From Megalopta genalis (lineage: Eukaryota > Arthropoda > Insecta > Hymenoptera > Halictidae), in assembly GCF_051020955.1 (NCBI RefSeq), contig NC_135021.1, positions 15,047,962-15,111,961 of the forward strand: a stretch of 64,000 nt of DNA, read 5' to 3'. The number at the start of each line of letters is the position of its first letter. Within the stretch, counting starts at the first letter, position 1. A model generated the notes under the pieces. It did no database searches and was not told the origin of the DNA. It saw only the letters and a list, made by a program, of their open reading frames with translations. Shown here piece after piece: positions 9,891 through 21,155 of this stretch. Position numbers and translations under genes: made by a program.

Positions 9891-12824
9891 GCTAGTTATT
9901 CGCTGCACAAGTAGAGACTCCTTAAAAGGGGATGAACGTCCGCATAGCAATTGCATTCAACATCATTCAATGTCCTCTATAGAAAATAAAAATTTCGTTC
10001 AGCAATTGTATAAAACGAGAGCGAAATAAGAACGTTCTTTTGTCAATTGTTGCAATAAACGCATAAAATCCGCAGTCTAGTGATGACTTTCGCAGCTGCA
10101 GAAGAATGTAAGAACATCGCCATACTATTCTCAATTCGTTACAATTATTATGAATCGGAACAAATTGTTCTATACTTGAGTTAACTTTTTTAATATCTAC
10201 GAAGAATAATTTCTCAAGTACGCCCTCGAAACAGGCCGAGCGTGGAGAATGCGCCGTTAAATTGAAAATATACGTCGACCTCCCACAGAATATAATTATC
10301 TTTGCATATTTTTAAATGGAAGAATAATCTGCTTACTGGTTCAGCGTGTATTGAGAGAATAATTGTAATTAATAATCCGAGCAGGGGGAGAAAGGCAGGC
10401 CGGGGTCAGGTCCCGCATTTGTCTGCGCTGATTGAAAGATTCCGAAGACTACAAGGAACCCTTCGGAACAAGGGCCAGCTCCCCCTCCGTCCGGTTCATT
10501 GTAAATTAATTACCTGGAAATGAGAAATCTCCGGTGTACGTTCGCTTCCGCAACCGAACGAGCTCAATGGGAGGTAAAAAGTGTTCTTTGAGCGGCTCCT
10601 CGATACCCGATTGTCTTCCCAATTCGCTCGGAAGCCATTCAACCAGCGCCTCGACCTATAAATCCACCCACACCATCGAGAAACTACAGAATCCATTATC
10701 ACAATGCTGTCTGACAATTTTGTTCGAGCGATCGACCGATCTTCGAACGGCTGAACACCGCTTCCATCGTCGAATCGATTGCTAAACATTCAGAGATTTT
10801 AAGAGACAGGACAATAATTCTGCATTTTAACAACTAACCGATTACTGCGCCTTTACCTCATTTACATGCACAATTAACTTTACAATCGTCGAACAAGGCA
10901 TGTTACATTCTTTTTGTTCACGTTCGATTCATTATTTACTCGCTAAAGTTAAACACATAAACGTGGGAGGTTCTTAAAAGGCCATAGAAATTATTTTATT
11001 TTCTTTTATACCGAATTCCTGAAATTTTCTGCGGAGCTTATGAAAAAGTTTTAGAAAAATTGAACGAATGAAGCTCAATATTCAGAGAAATAAATCGTTC
11101 TAGGTGATCACGATGTTAATCGTATTGGTAAAACGTGTTACGGAAACACAAGAAACGGTGATTGTTCATTTGAATTGTTCTTTCCGGTTTCAATTTCAGT
11201 GATTCATTTACTGTGTGCCCAGTGAATTGTCTTCTCCGCCCGAGCTTTCTCTGCGAAGATGTCTCGAGACGGGAAGTCCTCGTGGAATCTATCGAAGCAT
11301 TAAAAAAATATATATATATTAAAAATCGAAGAAATCAATTAACGACAAATCTCGTGATCCGTCGATTCGCGAGACCGAATCGCGATCCTCCCGGAAAGAG
11401 TACTTTCACTGTGGGAGACCGTCTGGAGACAGCCTAGAACTGACGCATTCTTTTGAAACCCACGGCACGTGTTAATTTCCTGAATCGCGGGAGAACACTC
11501 GAGGCGTCCACGCGTATTTGAACAGAGCTTCTGTTGGCTGAAGAATCCGGGAGGATCTATTCGAAAGCGAAGACAAAAGAACCGCGAAGTGTTCCAAACG
11601 CTGATGGATATACGACAAAATGGCAATGCGTCCGAGCGAAGGTTCGAGCGAAGATAGTCTCGCTAGAAAAATTGGGAGGAAAGCGAGGAGGATCGGTGCC
11701 GTGCGCACCGAAAGGCACCGAAAATTCGCGGGCCGGCTCTAATTGAATTAGAAAACAATTGTCACGCGTTGTACGCCGCTGCAAAAGGTACACACGCGCG
11801 AGTCTACGCAAAGAGGAGAACCGCGCGAGGACTTTGAGGTGGAGAAGGAGGAGGAGGGGGACGAGGTGGAGGAGGCGCGTTATTCGCATCGGCGCCTACG
11901 CAATTCCCCGCAGCCACGGCGGAATTTTCACCTGCTCAAATAGAGGCCCTCGAGGAGTCCGTCGTGTCATTGTGTTTGCATTATTATGTTAATCACAACG
12001 GAGGCAATAACAATGCGTCAACCTCGATTTAGGAAGCGGCTCGAAAAGGAACATATAGCTGAGCAAATATTGGCTAAGCAAATCATTAGTTGGCTCCTCC
12101 TTCGCCTCTGCTATTCCGCCATCCAGAAGAGAGAGAGAGAGAGAGGAGAGAGAAAGAGAGGAGAGGCTAGCAACGCTGTATTCTTCTTTGCTCTCGCATA
12201 ATACCGATCTCGCAACTCCCTCGAGCCACCGCAGCCCGCAACTTGCAAATTGAGCCTATCTATTCGCGGCGTCACAAGTGTTCTAGCAAACGACCTCGTG
12301 ATGCCTAATTCGCGGGGGCGTCACGCGACTTTCGACATTCGCCAATTGTGTCGGATCGTTCGGAAAGCTGTTTCGTTTTGCAAAAATATTTCGTTTTCCA
12401 GGAGCGTTCGAAAAGCTCTTGATTCAGTATTTTGCCATTAAAACAGAGGACTTCTACGAGCATAAGATTTCGAAGCTACCAGAAAAATGTGTTAAAACGT
12501 TTTCTCTTTTTACTCTAATCATTAAGAAACCGTCTTTCAGTTTCTCGAGAAAGAACGATATATATTAGGTAATTAAGTACGACATGCATAAAAACTTGCC
12601 TCACCTCATCTTTGACTTTCGATCTTAACGAAAGAATTTCAGCACGTATATAAATCACAAAAATCTACTACACACATTTTTTTAAGTTTCGTTATAGATA
12701 TAAAGGTTGCGAGAACGCAACTTTTTATTTGTCGTTCCATGTAATAGCAAAAATTGAGAAAAGTGTTTTAGTCGTTGTCTAATAAACTAATCATTCTATC
12801 ATCTAAAGAGAATATTCAAGTCAT
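9891..12824. other. Non-coding stretch with one MITE terminus
   Basis: No gene recognised. At 10061-10080 the sequence GCATAAAATCCGCAGTCTAG is a right terminus of the TAGACTGCGG MITE family described below, with no certain partner. A GA-rich run lies at 12126-12167. ORFs at 11339-11890 occur on both strands over a GC-rich purine-biased patch and lack family features. Confidence 0.5.
12126..12167. repeat. Short GA microsatellite
   Basis: Interrupted GA run containing GGAGAG and AAAGAG variants. Confidence 0.85.
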
Positions 12825-13065
12825 TTAACACTAGAACTACCAGAATGTCTGGTTCCTAATTCTTTTTCTTACAATTTGTATGTGTTTTACAATTTATTGT
12901 AAACAGGTTTCTACGAGAATTTTTTAAACGCTCTTAACAAATAAAAATAAATACTGCTATAAATACTCTTAATAAATAAAAACTCTGAAAAGTTTCAGTA
13001 AATCAAATATTCTCACTGTTATAAAACAATATTCATTAGTCGCGATCGAGCAGTTCTAGAATTAT
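12825..13065 (+). mobile_element. Possible TTAA-type MITE (family E)
   Basis: Left boundary TTAACACTAGAACTACC is of the piggyBac type. The possible right end GCAGTTCTAGAATTATT is a degenerate inverse of it. The interior is AT-rich and has no ORF. Only one terminus is well preserved, so the element limits are tentative. Confidence 0.4.
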
Positions 13066-14459
13066 TCCAATTTTCCAAAAGGTGTCCGAACACTTTTTAC
13101 ACGGACCGTATATCACAATCGCGAGATAAAAAGCTTGCAGATCAAATCTGAAAGCTGACGAACGCTGGAACGAACCCGACAGTGTGTGTGCACGAAGAAT
13201 CGAAGTCGAGAAGTCGCGGTCAGAGCCGCTGTGAGAAAGCCGCGACGAAGCCGTGCTCTAAAAAGTGAACAAAGCCGCGGCACGCGATAAGGACATTGGA
13301 GGAAAAGGCGAAACGTGCCCGGACGAGGACTCGTGGCACTAATAACGTTAGCGTAGCGGCGGGTCGGTCGAGTGGAGGCGTATCGAGGAGCAGGAAAGTG
13401 CTCGGCAGAGGCCACTCGTCGGAGCAGCTACCCCTAATACAGCGTTTTCTGCGAGCTAACAGTCGAACTCGCGTACCGAACGTTGGTTCCCATCGGCCGG
13501 CAGTCATCGAACGCTCGTTCATCCCCGGCGCGGCGCGCGGTGTTCGCTCCCCCTTTCCACTCGTTCGTCACCAGGGCCGGCCCCTCTCCCCTCGGCGACG
13601 TGTAACGCAATTACGATTGTTGTTTGAATGAACAATCAAGCGCCCTCGAGGCCGCGCGCGCTCGCCCAATCATTCAATTTCGGCTGAATCGACTTCCAGG
13701 CCCACCTCCGCGCCTGCCCCTTCGGCCTCTTTCTCCGGAGGAGAGCCGGCGGAACAGAGAAGAACGGAAGGAGCTCGCGAGCTCTCCGAGGTCGGGAGAA
13801 AAGAAAGGAGAAAGAAAGGGGAGAGTAAAAGCTCGGTTATTGTCGCGCGCAGAACACTGACAAAGTAACTCGCCCTCTCTGGCCGTGACAGGGCATGTAT
13901 TACCGGAAAAAGAAGCTAATAACAGCCGGGGCTGCTTATCGGCTACCTGCCGTTTGACGTGCCCCGCGAAACACACGACGGACGACACCAACCCCGATCC
14001 ATCTGCACCCGTGTCTGTCTCTCTCCGTGTCCGTGTCCCCGTGTCCCGCGTGTGCCGGAGAACGAAAGCTTTCTTCGCGTGTACCGGGACACGCCTTGCG
14101 AAACCCGGTTATTAGTTCTCCGCGGGGGGGCCCCGCCTTGGCCGCTCATTCTTTTCACGTCGAGTCGAGTCCCCGGCACCATAAACGACCCCTCGTCCGA
14201 CGGAGAAAGACCTCCGCCGTTACTTCATCCGTGACGTCACCAGCCCGGGAATTTCACGACCACGGAATCCGATTGCTATCTCGCCGGAATAGAGCGTGAA
14301 AAAACTTTCTCTAATTGGAAAGCGGATTTCGAGGCGTCGTCCCGATCATCCGTGGTGCCACGTATTCGACGATGATCGCATGACGGTGACACGATTGTTT
14401 TCTCGGTAACGACGTTCTGACCACGACGCCGACCGTGACGCTATTTTCAGGTTTCAGAG
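13066..14459. other. GC-rich island without recognisable gene
   Basis: CpG-rich sequence with several overlapping ORFs of 76-111 codons on both strands, arginine- and proline-rich in every frame, as expected from base composition. It could be a promoter or 5' UTR island; no splice-defined reading frame could be established by eye. Some of the sequence near 13990-14050 is a low-complexity GTGTC/CCGTG mixture. Confidence 0.4.
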
Positions 14460-15095
14460 TACAGTAATGTCTCCCTAATTGGCGCTCAGATTGGCCACAA
14501 AAATGGGCGATTTTGGGAAGAGGAGATACGATTATTCGAGCCTTGCGATTTGTTTTTATAGTTTCGAATGGTTAACAATTATAGAAACGAGCCGCAAGGC
14601 TCGAATAATCGTATCTCCTCCTCCCAAATTCTACACTTTTGTGCACAATCTGATGCGTCAGTTAGGGAGACATTACTGTAGAGTAACACAAACAGAGTAC
14701 AATACACAAAAATGGACAATTTGGGGAGAGGAGATACGATTATTCGAGCCTTGCGATTTGTTTTTATAGTTTCGAATTGTCAAGAATTATTAAAACGAGC
14801 CGCATGGCTCGAATAATTGTATCTCCTCCTCCCAAATTCTCCACTTTTCTGCATAATTTGATGCGTCAGTTAGGGAGACATTACTGTACAGTAAATAACA
14901 GAGTACAATACACAAAAATGGACAATTTGGGGAGAGGAGATACGATTATTCGAGCTTTGCGATTTGTTTTTATAGTTTCGAATTGTCAACACTTATAAAA
15001 ACGAACCGCGAGGCTCGAATAATTGTATGTCTCCTCTTCCCAAATTTTCCATCTTTGTGGACAATCTGAGCTTCAATTAGAGAGACATTACTGTA
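14460..15095. mobile_element. Tandem array of three foldback MITE units
   Basis: Three head-to-tail units at about 14460-14680, 14681-14888 and 14889-15095. The array opens with TACAGTAATGTCTCCC and each unit closes with GGGAGACATTACTGTA or a close variant. Every unit is internally palindromic: a left arm containing GGAGATACGATTATTCGAGC and a right arm with its reverse complement. Units 2 and 3 lack a full left terminus and instead start with an ACAGAGTACAATACAC linker, so later units were added by local amplification, not by independent insertion. TA flanks and CAGTAATG ends suggest a pogo/mariner relative. Confidence 0.85.
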
Positions 15096-15490
15096 TATCG
15101 TTCCGCTAGTTTTAGGAGAGTTGTTCTCAGCTTTATTGGACTCTTATTTTTTTTAATATGAACTATCTATGTTGATTCAGTTCTTTAGTTTCAGTTTATT
15201 TGAGTGATGCGGAAACATTTTGCCATTACAAGCGTAAATATGGTATCGTAACGGCAGTAATATTAATCTCGTAATACATTAATTATTATCAATGAAAAGA
15301 CGTGTAACTCGTGTGTACATTCGTTACACATGAATTTCACGGACAAGAAAAAACATGTCGCTTCCTTTTTTCTCGGTTTCGTGTAACTGATCATAATAAC
15401 TACGTAATGAATTTTCGAAATTATTTTGTTCGTGGAATCTATATTGGACGAAACATTCGTACACATTATCAATATCGTTTGTGATACGAG

Positions 15491-15658
15491 TAGACTGCGG
15501 ATCTTCGTGCAAAATAAAAAAGTTCACGATGAATTGTAAGGAACGGAGGTGAAATAAAAATGTCTCTCTCCATTTAGTAATTTTATGAAATCAAGGAGAA
15601 TCTAAGAACGTCATTAAATTAGGCAATTTTAGCACGGATGCATAAAATTCGCGGTCCA
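15491..15658. mobile_element. TA-flanked MITE, TAGACTGCGG family
   Basis: Left terminus TAGACTGCGGATCTTCGTGC and right terminus GCATAAAATTCGCGGTCCA are imperfect inverted repeats. The AT-rich body of about 130 bp has no ORF. The same terminal pair is found at 23983-24178, 28474-28670, 38722-38872 and 44923-45126, which makes the family assignment secure even though each copy is degraded. A TA target would fit the Tc1/mariner superfamily. Confidence 0.7.
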
Positions 15659-16833
15659 TTGATTGAAGTAAAAATAAGTAAATCAAAATAAATGAAATTT
15701 ATGGAGCACAATTTCCTAGAATGCGACGAGGTGGAAAAATCGCTGAAAAGTGATTCTAACGAACTGCGAGCTATGCGCCTTCTCAAAATTCCGTTGAATC
15801 ACGCTGTATCTCGCCTGGAGTTTCATCATTGACATTTCGGACGCTTTATCACGGCCCAGAAGAGTTCGGTTAGAGTTATTGAATAGGGTTGCGGCGTCTC
15901 GTTATTTCTAGCGGACGTCGTCGTTTAAATCACGCGATAGTCTCGGCGGAACGAATCCGCGGCCCGTAATTTAAGCCCCGTTTAAGCCCGCGATCCCCAA
16001 GCACCTTCCCAACAACCTAATATTCTCGCGGCTGATAAAGCGAAGTTTAAAGTCACGGGGATATTTAGCGGGAACGTTAATGCCCGGTCGTCGGATAAAA
16101 ATCTATTATGTAGCTTCCCCCGTAACGGGTCTTGAAATATGAACTGCGCCGGGGGATCGCATGCGAATTACGGTGATCGTCGAGGTGCGATATATCGCTT
16201 TCACGCGGCAACGTTCCCTGGAAGGTCAGCGACGAGCCGCGCCGTGGAATCGTTTGCCGTTAATGCAAACGAATCGTCGCGTTTCAGGCCCTTAGCGCGG
16301 CCGCGGCTTAATCGTCGTGTTTTTCGTATTCCGAGATTTATGCGAATTCTCCACCACCTCGGGCACCGTTCGGCAAATTAATGGCGGATCAAGGTGAAAC
16401 CAGTTGCGATCAGAAGTATCAAATCCTGTCACGGGGACGGGACGTAGCAAGCGTTCATTAGCGACGCGTACACGCACGCGAGAGGAAGTCCCTTTCGCAA
16501 GAGGAAATCGAACGAGATCGCCGCGATTCGATCGGAATTCTGCTGACAATTTTCTACCGCCGCGAAAATAACCTTTTGCACGCGGTGTTATTCAACCTCC
16601 GCGACCTTTCTTCTGACCTAATACTTTCATTTTATAGTCGCGGACCGGAATAACTTTTATCGAATTAAACCAAATGGTTCGAATCTTTCTTTAAAATGAT
16701 AGACGACGATACTTTGCCTAGGCAATGGCATACGAGATCTTTTGCAAACGTTGCGACTCGATGGAACGACGAGAAAAAGTCACGTTCTTCAACTCTTTTC
16801 GTGTTATTTCTTAGATCACGATGACTCATATGC
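15659..16833. other. Non-coding, mixed AT/GC stretch
   Basis: No gene recognised. The 15900-16120 part (CTAATATTCTCGCGGCTGAT, AAAGCGAAGTTTAAAGTCAC) is non-repetitive and mixes homeodomain-like AT cores with CpG-rich blocks, so it is a candidate regulatory element. The remainder is unremarkable. Confidence 0.3.
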
Positions 16834-16854
16834 ATGCTGATTATTTCGACGAAA

Positions 16855-17076
16855 ATGGTTAACGTTGTTTTCACCGCGATTCTTATTATTTTTCTCGTCG
16901 TTCCAACCAATTGCTATTTTCGTCTCAAACTAATTGTCCAAACTAGTTTCGATTTTAAGGAAATTATTTCGCTTTCCAAGGTGTCTACCACCGTATGTCA
17001 CCGTTTTCATTTCGTTGATTTATTAAATAACAGACAAAAAGAATGCGAAGTCCGCTGTGAATTATGGCAATTTTGA
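16855..17076 (+). CDS. Candidate small secreted peptide ORF
   Basis: I do not recognise this ORF. From the ATG at 16855, chosen because its context is cgaaaATGG (A at -3, G at +4), it encodes 73 residues. An in-frame ATG at 16834 would add seven residues and weaken the signal peptide. Residues 3-18 are strongly hydrophobic (VFTAILIIFLVV) and end at a PTNC sequence, a plausible signal-peptidase region. The rest has cysteines at about 20, 48, 64 and 68. It could encode a short secreted peptide, but a single unspliced 73-codon ORF with a hydrophobic start arises by chance in AT-rich DNA, and there is no homology or transcript evidence available here. Confidence 0.17.
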   Translation: MVNVVFTAILIIFLVVPTNCYFRLKLIVQTSFDFKEIISLSKVSTTVCHRFHFVDLLNNRQKECEVRCELWQF

Positions 17077-17594
17077 ACAGTGCCCCGACTCTAAAATATT
17101 CGGCGTTCGAGAAGTTAGGATCTCCGGAATGGAAGAAGATCGGAAGGCTTCACTTTCCAATGTTCACTTTCTCAAATTAATTAGTTTCAAGTGGACAGAG
17201 TCCCCGTTACTTTGTAAATCTGCGCGCTCGTTAAAAGTCTTGACAAAGAGGATGATGTTCGTCGTCGATCTTCTAAAAATTAGCTTTCAAGCACTAGAAA
17301 TCGCATAAGCACCCGCAGTCGGCTCACAAGTGCGTCTTACGGACCTGCAGGCATTCATGCCGGGGTTCGAAACCAGTTTGCACAGAGTGCATACGTTGTA
17401 AGTATAATCAATGAAGCATTATTTCCCATGAGTGGCATTCGAAACCCGTGAAACGAAACTTGCGTGCCGAAGTCGGCTTGGATTCGCCCCTGCGCGTTCT
17501 TCGACTCGATCCGATGCCGTTGCTCTTGACACTCGGTCGCGTTTCCTCGATCGATTAAACTGTGAACAGAGACAAGGCAGACCCCACCGCAATC

Positions 17595-17845
17595 AATTTC
17601 GGTCGTCCACAAACAACTAAGAAATAAATCCCATTGCAAACAAGTTCGATCGTCCGTCCACGAACAACTAAGAAATAAATCCCATTGCAAACAAGTTCGA
17701 TCGTCCGTCCACGAACAACTAAGAAATAAATCCCATTGCAAACAAGTTCGATCGTCCGTCCACGAATAACTAAGAAATAAATCCCATTGCAAACAAGTTC
17801 GATCGTCCACAAACAGCTAAGAAATAAATCCCATTGCAATTGAAA
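17595..17845 (-). repeat. 51-bp tandem repeat, left outer flank
   Basis: The phrase CAAGTTCGATCGTCC recurs at 17641, 17692, 17743 and 17794, an exact 51-base period, with AACTAAGAAATAAATCCCAT in each unit. Because 51 is divisible by three, antisense frames stay open and produce a false 17-residue repeat protein. The same repeat, reversed, lies at 21156-21340, making this the outer part of a large inverted structure. Confidence 0.95.
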
Positions 17846-17900
17846 CCCGTTTATATTTTTGCTATTCGATCGTCGTGTATGACTACAAAATTTCGCTTAA

Positions 17901-18747
17901 TTAACCCTTAGCGCTCCGCGTGTTTCTCGAGTAACTCCGGCACATTTTTGGAGCGGAGCGCCTGAGATAAAGGAAGTCTTATTTTCAGCGGAAAAGATTA
18001 CACGTCCTTGCGAATGCATTTGATTTTATTTATTTTATAAATATACATTTTCCTATTGTAAATGAAAGATAAATTTCGAATTCTGTAATTCGCCATGGTG
18101 TGATATCTTTGGTAACAATCTCCCATGTGCATTCTTGGACAAGTGTCACAGTATTCACTTTGACAAATAGAGTTACTAGATATTTCTTTCAAGTTTAGAA
18201 CATTTTCCGCGTAATTGTTGGTTTCCTTTATAATTTCATTTACCAATTCGTCCGTGAGAAATAATTTAAAATATTGTATCGGCTGTTCAATGTTTGTAGG
18301 AACTTGTGGCCCAATGACCTGTGGCAATACATTAAAAGGTATTCTATCTGGAATATGTAATTCTTCCGTAACATCGCGCCATTCATCCAAGTTTTGTAAC
18401 GAATCTTCGCTTTCACTTTCAATAATTCTCATTCTTCGTCTCTTTGCTAGTATAATTCCGCTACTACTACTCGAAGTGTTAGAATCATAACCAACATTGT
18501 CTTCCACAATGTCTTTTAACTCTTCAAAATCAAATACGTCTTCGGTATCACTCGGCTCTAAATCCTCATCATAATATTTATTTTTCTCCGTGTTGCTAAC
18601 CATAGAAAAGGTCAAAAAATGGTTTAATCGTAACGGTACAGACTTAGCACGTTTTAACTACAGATAACAATCGCAGCGGAGCCTTCACAGTTACGGAACA
18701 AATGACAAATGTCTCCGCAGCGGAGCCTTCGGAGCGCTAAGGGTTAA
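17901..18747 (-). mobile_element. piggyBac-type element, internally deleted (copy 1)
   Basis: The element is bounded by TTAA at 17901-17904 and 18744-18747. Its terminal inverted repeats start CCCTTAGCGCTCCG at both ends. The end next to the ORF start carries repeated GGCTCCGCTGCGGAG subterminal sequence. TTAA target sites with CCCTT ends are diagnostic of the piggyBac superfamily. At 847 bp it is much shorter than a full element of roughly 2.4 kb; the ORF inside (17998-18615, minus) shows why, since the catalytic core is missing. A near copy in opposite orientation is at 20205-21103, and a fragment of a third lies at 60985-61060. Confidence 0.9.
17998..18615 (-). pseudogene. piggyBac transposase derivative lacking catalytic core
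   Basis: An intact 205-codon ORF. Residues 1-60 form an acidic, serine-rich N-terminus (SDTEDVFDFEEL, then a serine run), followed by a basic KRRRMR patch near 60. Residues about 90-140 match the start of the piggyBac transposase domain: a PQVIGPQVP segment, then F.LF.TDELVN.I..ETN.YA. The DDD catalytic region that should follow is absent. The protein jumps directly to the cysteine-rich C-terminal domain (C..YC.TCP.MHMG.CY..YHT), which in full transposases binds the element ends. Compared with copy 2 the stop codon position is changed (AGAATTCGA against AAAATTTAA), adding about 28 residues of read-through. It cannot transpose DNA itself; whether any protein is made is unknown. Confidence 0.8.
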
Positions 18748-20204
18748 TTAACACGTCGGGTTTGACAACTTCGCGTCATTAGAAACAAACACGATGTAGG
18801 TAGAAAGAAATGATCGCTATTTTATAACAAGAACCACAGTGATCCGTAACATATTAATAAGTTGATTACTCAATTCTTAGACAAATCGGAATGCCCGTTG
18901 TGCGTCGTTTCGACGTCTGTAATAAGACGTCTCAAAGACGTTCCGAACTGGCAAGTTATCCTCGGCGAACGCTGCATTGCATAAGAATAGGTGCCTTTCG
19001 GTGTCTTCCGTAGCCGAGAATGCTAAAAGATGATCCAAATAATATTCTGAATCGCATGCCGAAGCCAAGGATCTCGCGTATCAGAATGAGAGCCGAGCCG
19101 GCTGCTCGATCATGCTAGGCACCGTCCTCCTCGGCATCGGTCGGGACAGTTTGACTGCAGCTGGATGTCAAAGAGACAGGTTTCGCCGCGGGAAAAAAAC
19201 GGGAGCACCTCGAACTAGAATCCGTATAAAGAAACCGAGCCTCCTATCCGCAGGTCCCCGCTAAGAAGACGTTACCCGAGAGATCGGTCAGATCGGATCG
19301 GATCGGATCGGGACGGGACGGGACGGGACACGGGGCGTTATCGGTGAAAAAATGCGCTCGCGCTGGCAAAAAGCGGAGCGTAACAGGCCAATTATCGTGT
19401 TTACATGAACAGCGCGCAGTCGGGTAGTCGGCGATTCCTGCGCGTATAAATACCGGTAACTTAGTTAAGTCGATGCTCGGTGCGTTTGGACCTAGAAAGG
19501 GGATAGAGGAACGAGGAGAAGAACGATCGGCCGAGAGAGCCGCGGGGCGAGGGGCGCGGTGGAGAAGATAAAAGAGAAAGAAACGAGAAGCCGGGTAGAG
19601 CGAGAAGAGGAGGAAACTGGGATGTCGGAGCGAGAGGAAGAGAGATCGCGCGAGGAGCGCGAGCTGTTGGAGGGAAAGAAGGGAGGAACGGGTGAACGGG
19701 TGAACGGCCTGCCGCGTCCTTGCGAACCACCTGACCACACCGGCCGTGCCGCCACCACTCGGCCTCTCCAGCATCCTTCCAGCGGCTACGGACTCGCCTT
19801 CCAACCGGCAAACGGCTCACCTACCGGACTCCTACCTGACCGATCGCATGCGTACCTGTGCTCCGACCCGATCCTCGACGCGCCGGCTTCGATTGTTCCT
19901 GGACCCTCGGTTCCCGCTACTCCCGAACCTGACCCCAGGTCCGCGCGCTCTTTAATCAGCTGCTCGGTCCTAGACCTGTTAGGTCACAGCAGCTCTGTGC
20001 CCGTACCTCTTACATGCTGCTCTCTGCGAGCTGGCTACGGAGGAATCACGTTCTACTGGACGAAGCTGTTCGGATGGTAGAGGCCCGCTCGTCACCTTTA
20101 TGCTTCTGGCTTCGCGAGTTCGGATACGAAAGACTGACGTTCGGATAGCGGAGGCTCGCTAGAGGCACTCTAACAAGTAGAATTAGTTTGGTAGTAGTTG
20201 GGGT
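18748..20204. other. Unique DNA between the inverted piggyBac copies
   Basis: About 1.46 kb enclosed by the two facing piggyBac derivatives. The 19200-20080 part is GC- and purine-rich and includes a short array of GATCG/GGACG units at 19288-19330. Several ORFs of 69-186 codons on both strands overlap each other and have compositionally driven Arg/Ser/Pro content. None has recognisable domains. No transposase or other cargo gene is evident. Confidence 0.5.
19281..19330. repeat. Pentanucleotide repeat (GATCG / GGACG)
   Basis: Several GATCG units followed by about four GGACG units, a simple low-complexity run inside the GC-rich patch. Confidence 0.9.
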
Positions 20205-21103
20205 TTAGCCCTTAGCGCTCCGAAGGCTCCGCTACGGAGACATTTGTCATTTGTTCCGTAACTCCGAAGGCTCCGCTGCGGAGCCAAATGTTTTTAGCAT
20301 ACGTTATCGTCGGCGTTAGCAATTGTTATCCGTAGTTAAAACGTGCTAAGTCTGTACCGTTACGATTAAACCATTTTTTGACCTTTTCTATGGTTAGCAA
20401 CATGGAGAAAAATAAATATTATGATGAGAATTTAGAACCGAGTGATACCGAAGACGTATTTGATTTTGAAGAGTTAAAAGACATTGTGGAAGACAATGTT
20501 GGTTATGATTCTAACACTTCCAGTAGTAGTAGCGGAATTATACTAGAAAAGAGACGAAGAATGAGAATTATTGAAAGTGAAAGCGAAGATTCGTTACAAG
20601 ACTTGGATGAATGGCGCGATGTTACGGAAGAATTACATATTCCAGATAGAATACCTTTTAGTGTATTGCCACAGGTCATCGGACCACAAGTTCCTACAAA
20701 CATTGAACAGCCGTTACAATATTTTAATTTATTTTTCACGGACGAATTGGTAAATGGAATTATAAAGGAAACCAACAATTACGCGGAAAATGTTCTAAAC
20801 TTGAAAGAAATATCTAGTAACTCTATTTGTCAAAGTGAATACTGTGTCACTTGTCCAAGTAGACCCAGAATACACATGGGAGGTAGTTACCAAAGATATC
20901 GCACCATGATGAATTACAAAATTTAAAATTTATCTTTTATTTACAATAGGAAAATGTATACTTATAAAATAAATGAAATATCAAATGCATTCGCAAGAAC
21001 GTGTAATCTTTTCCGCTGAAAATAAGACTTCCTTTATCTCAGGCGCTCCGCTCCAAAAATGTGCCGGAGTTACTCGAGAAACGCGCGGAGCGCTAAGGGT
21101 TAA
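20205..21103 (+). mobile_element. piggyBac-type element, internally deleted (copy 2)
   Basis: Same family as 17901-18747 but in the opposite orientation. The right boundary is TTAA at 21100-21103. The left boundary has mutated to TTAG (20205-20208) in front of CCCTTAGCGCTCCG. It is 899 bp, about 50 bp longer than copy 1, mainly in the subterminal region near the ORF start. Sequence outside the right end (GCGAAATTTTGTAGTCATAC onward) is the reverse complement of the sequence outside the left end of copy 1, so the flank as well as the element is shared. Confidence 0.9.
20378..20926 (+). pseudogene. piggyBac transposase derivative lacking catalytic core
   Basis: An intact 182-codon ORF with the same layout as copy 1: acidic N-terminus, basic KRRRMR patch, start of the transposase domain (GPQVP ... 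FTDELVN.I..ETNNYA), then directly the cysteine-rich tail. The join between the two parts is the same, so both copies descend from one deleted ancestor. About eleven substitutions separate the first 155 residues of the two. In this copy a nine-base insertion adds three residues after TCP, and two conserved tail residues are replaced (GDCYQRYHT becomes GGSYQRYRT), which should weaken zinc binding. The stop after NYKI probably reflects the ancestral end. Confidence 0.8.
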
Positions 21104-21155
21104 TTAAGCGAAATTTTGTAGTCATACACGAATAGCAAAAATATAAACGGGTTTC

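Noticed and set aside
17340..17385. GGGGTTCGAAACC resembling a tRNA T-loop
   Set aside because: No D-arm, anticodon arm or acceptor pairing could be found at the required distances.
17355..17839. Minus-strand ORFs of 94 and 151 codons with a 17-residue repeat
   Set aside because: They are created by the 51-bp tandem repeat, a multiple of three, open in two frames.
19244..20080. ORFs of 173 and 186 codons on opposite strands between the piggyBac copies
   Set aside because: Purine-rich low-complexity sequence gives Glu/Arg-rich frames on one strand and Ser/Leu/Pro-rich frames on the other. No cargo gene can be supported.
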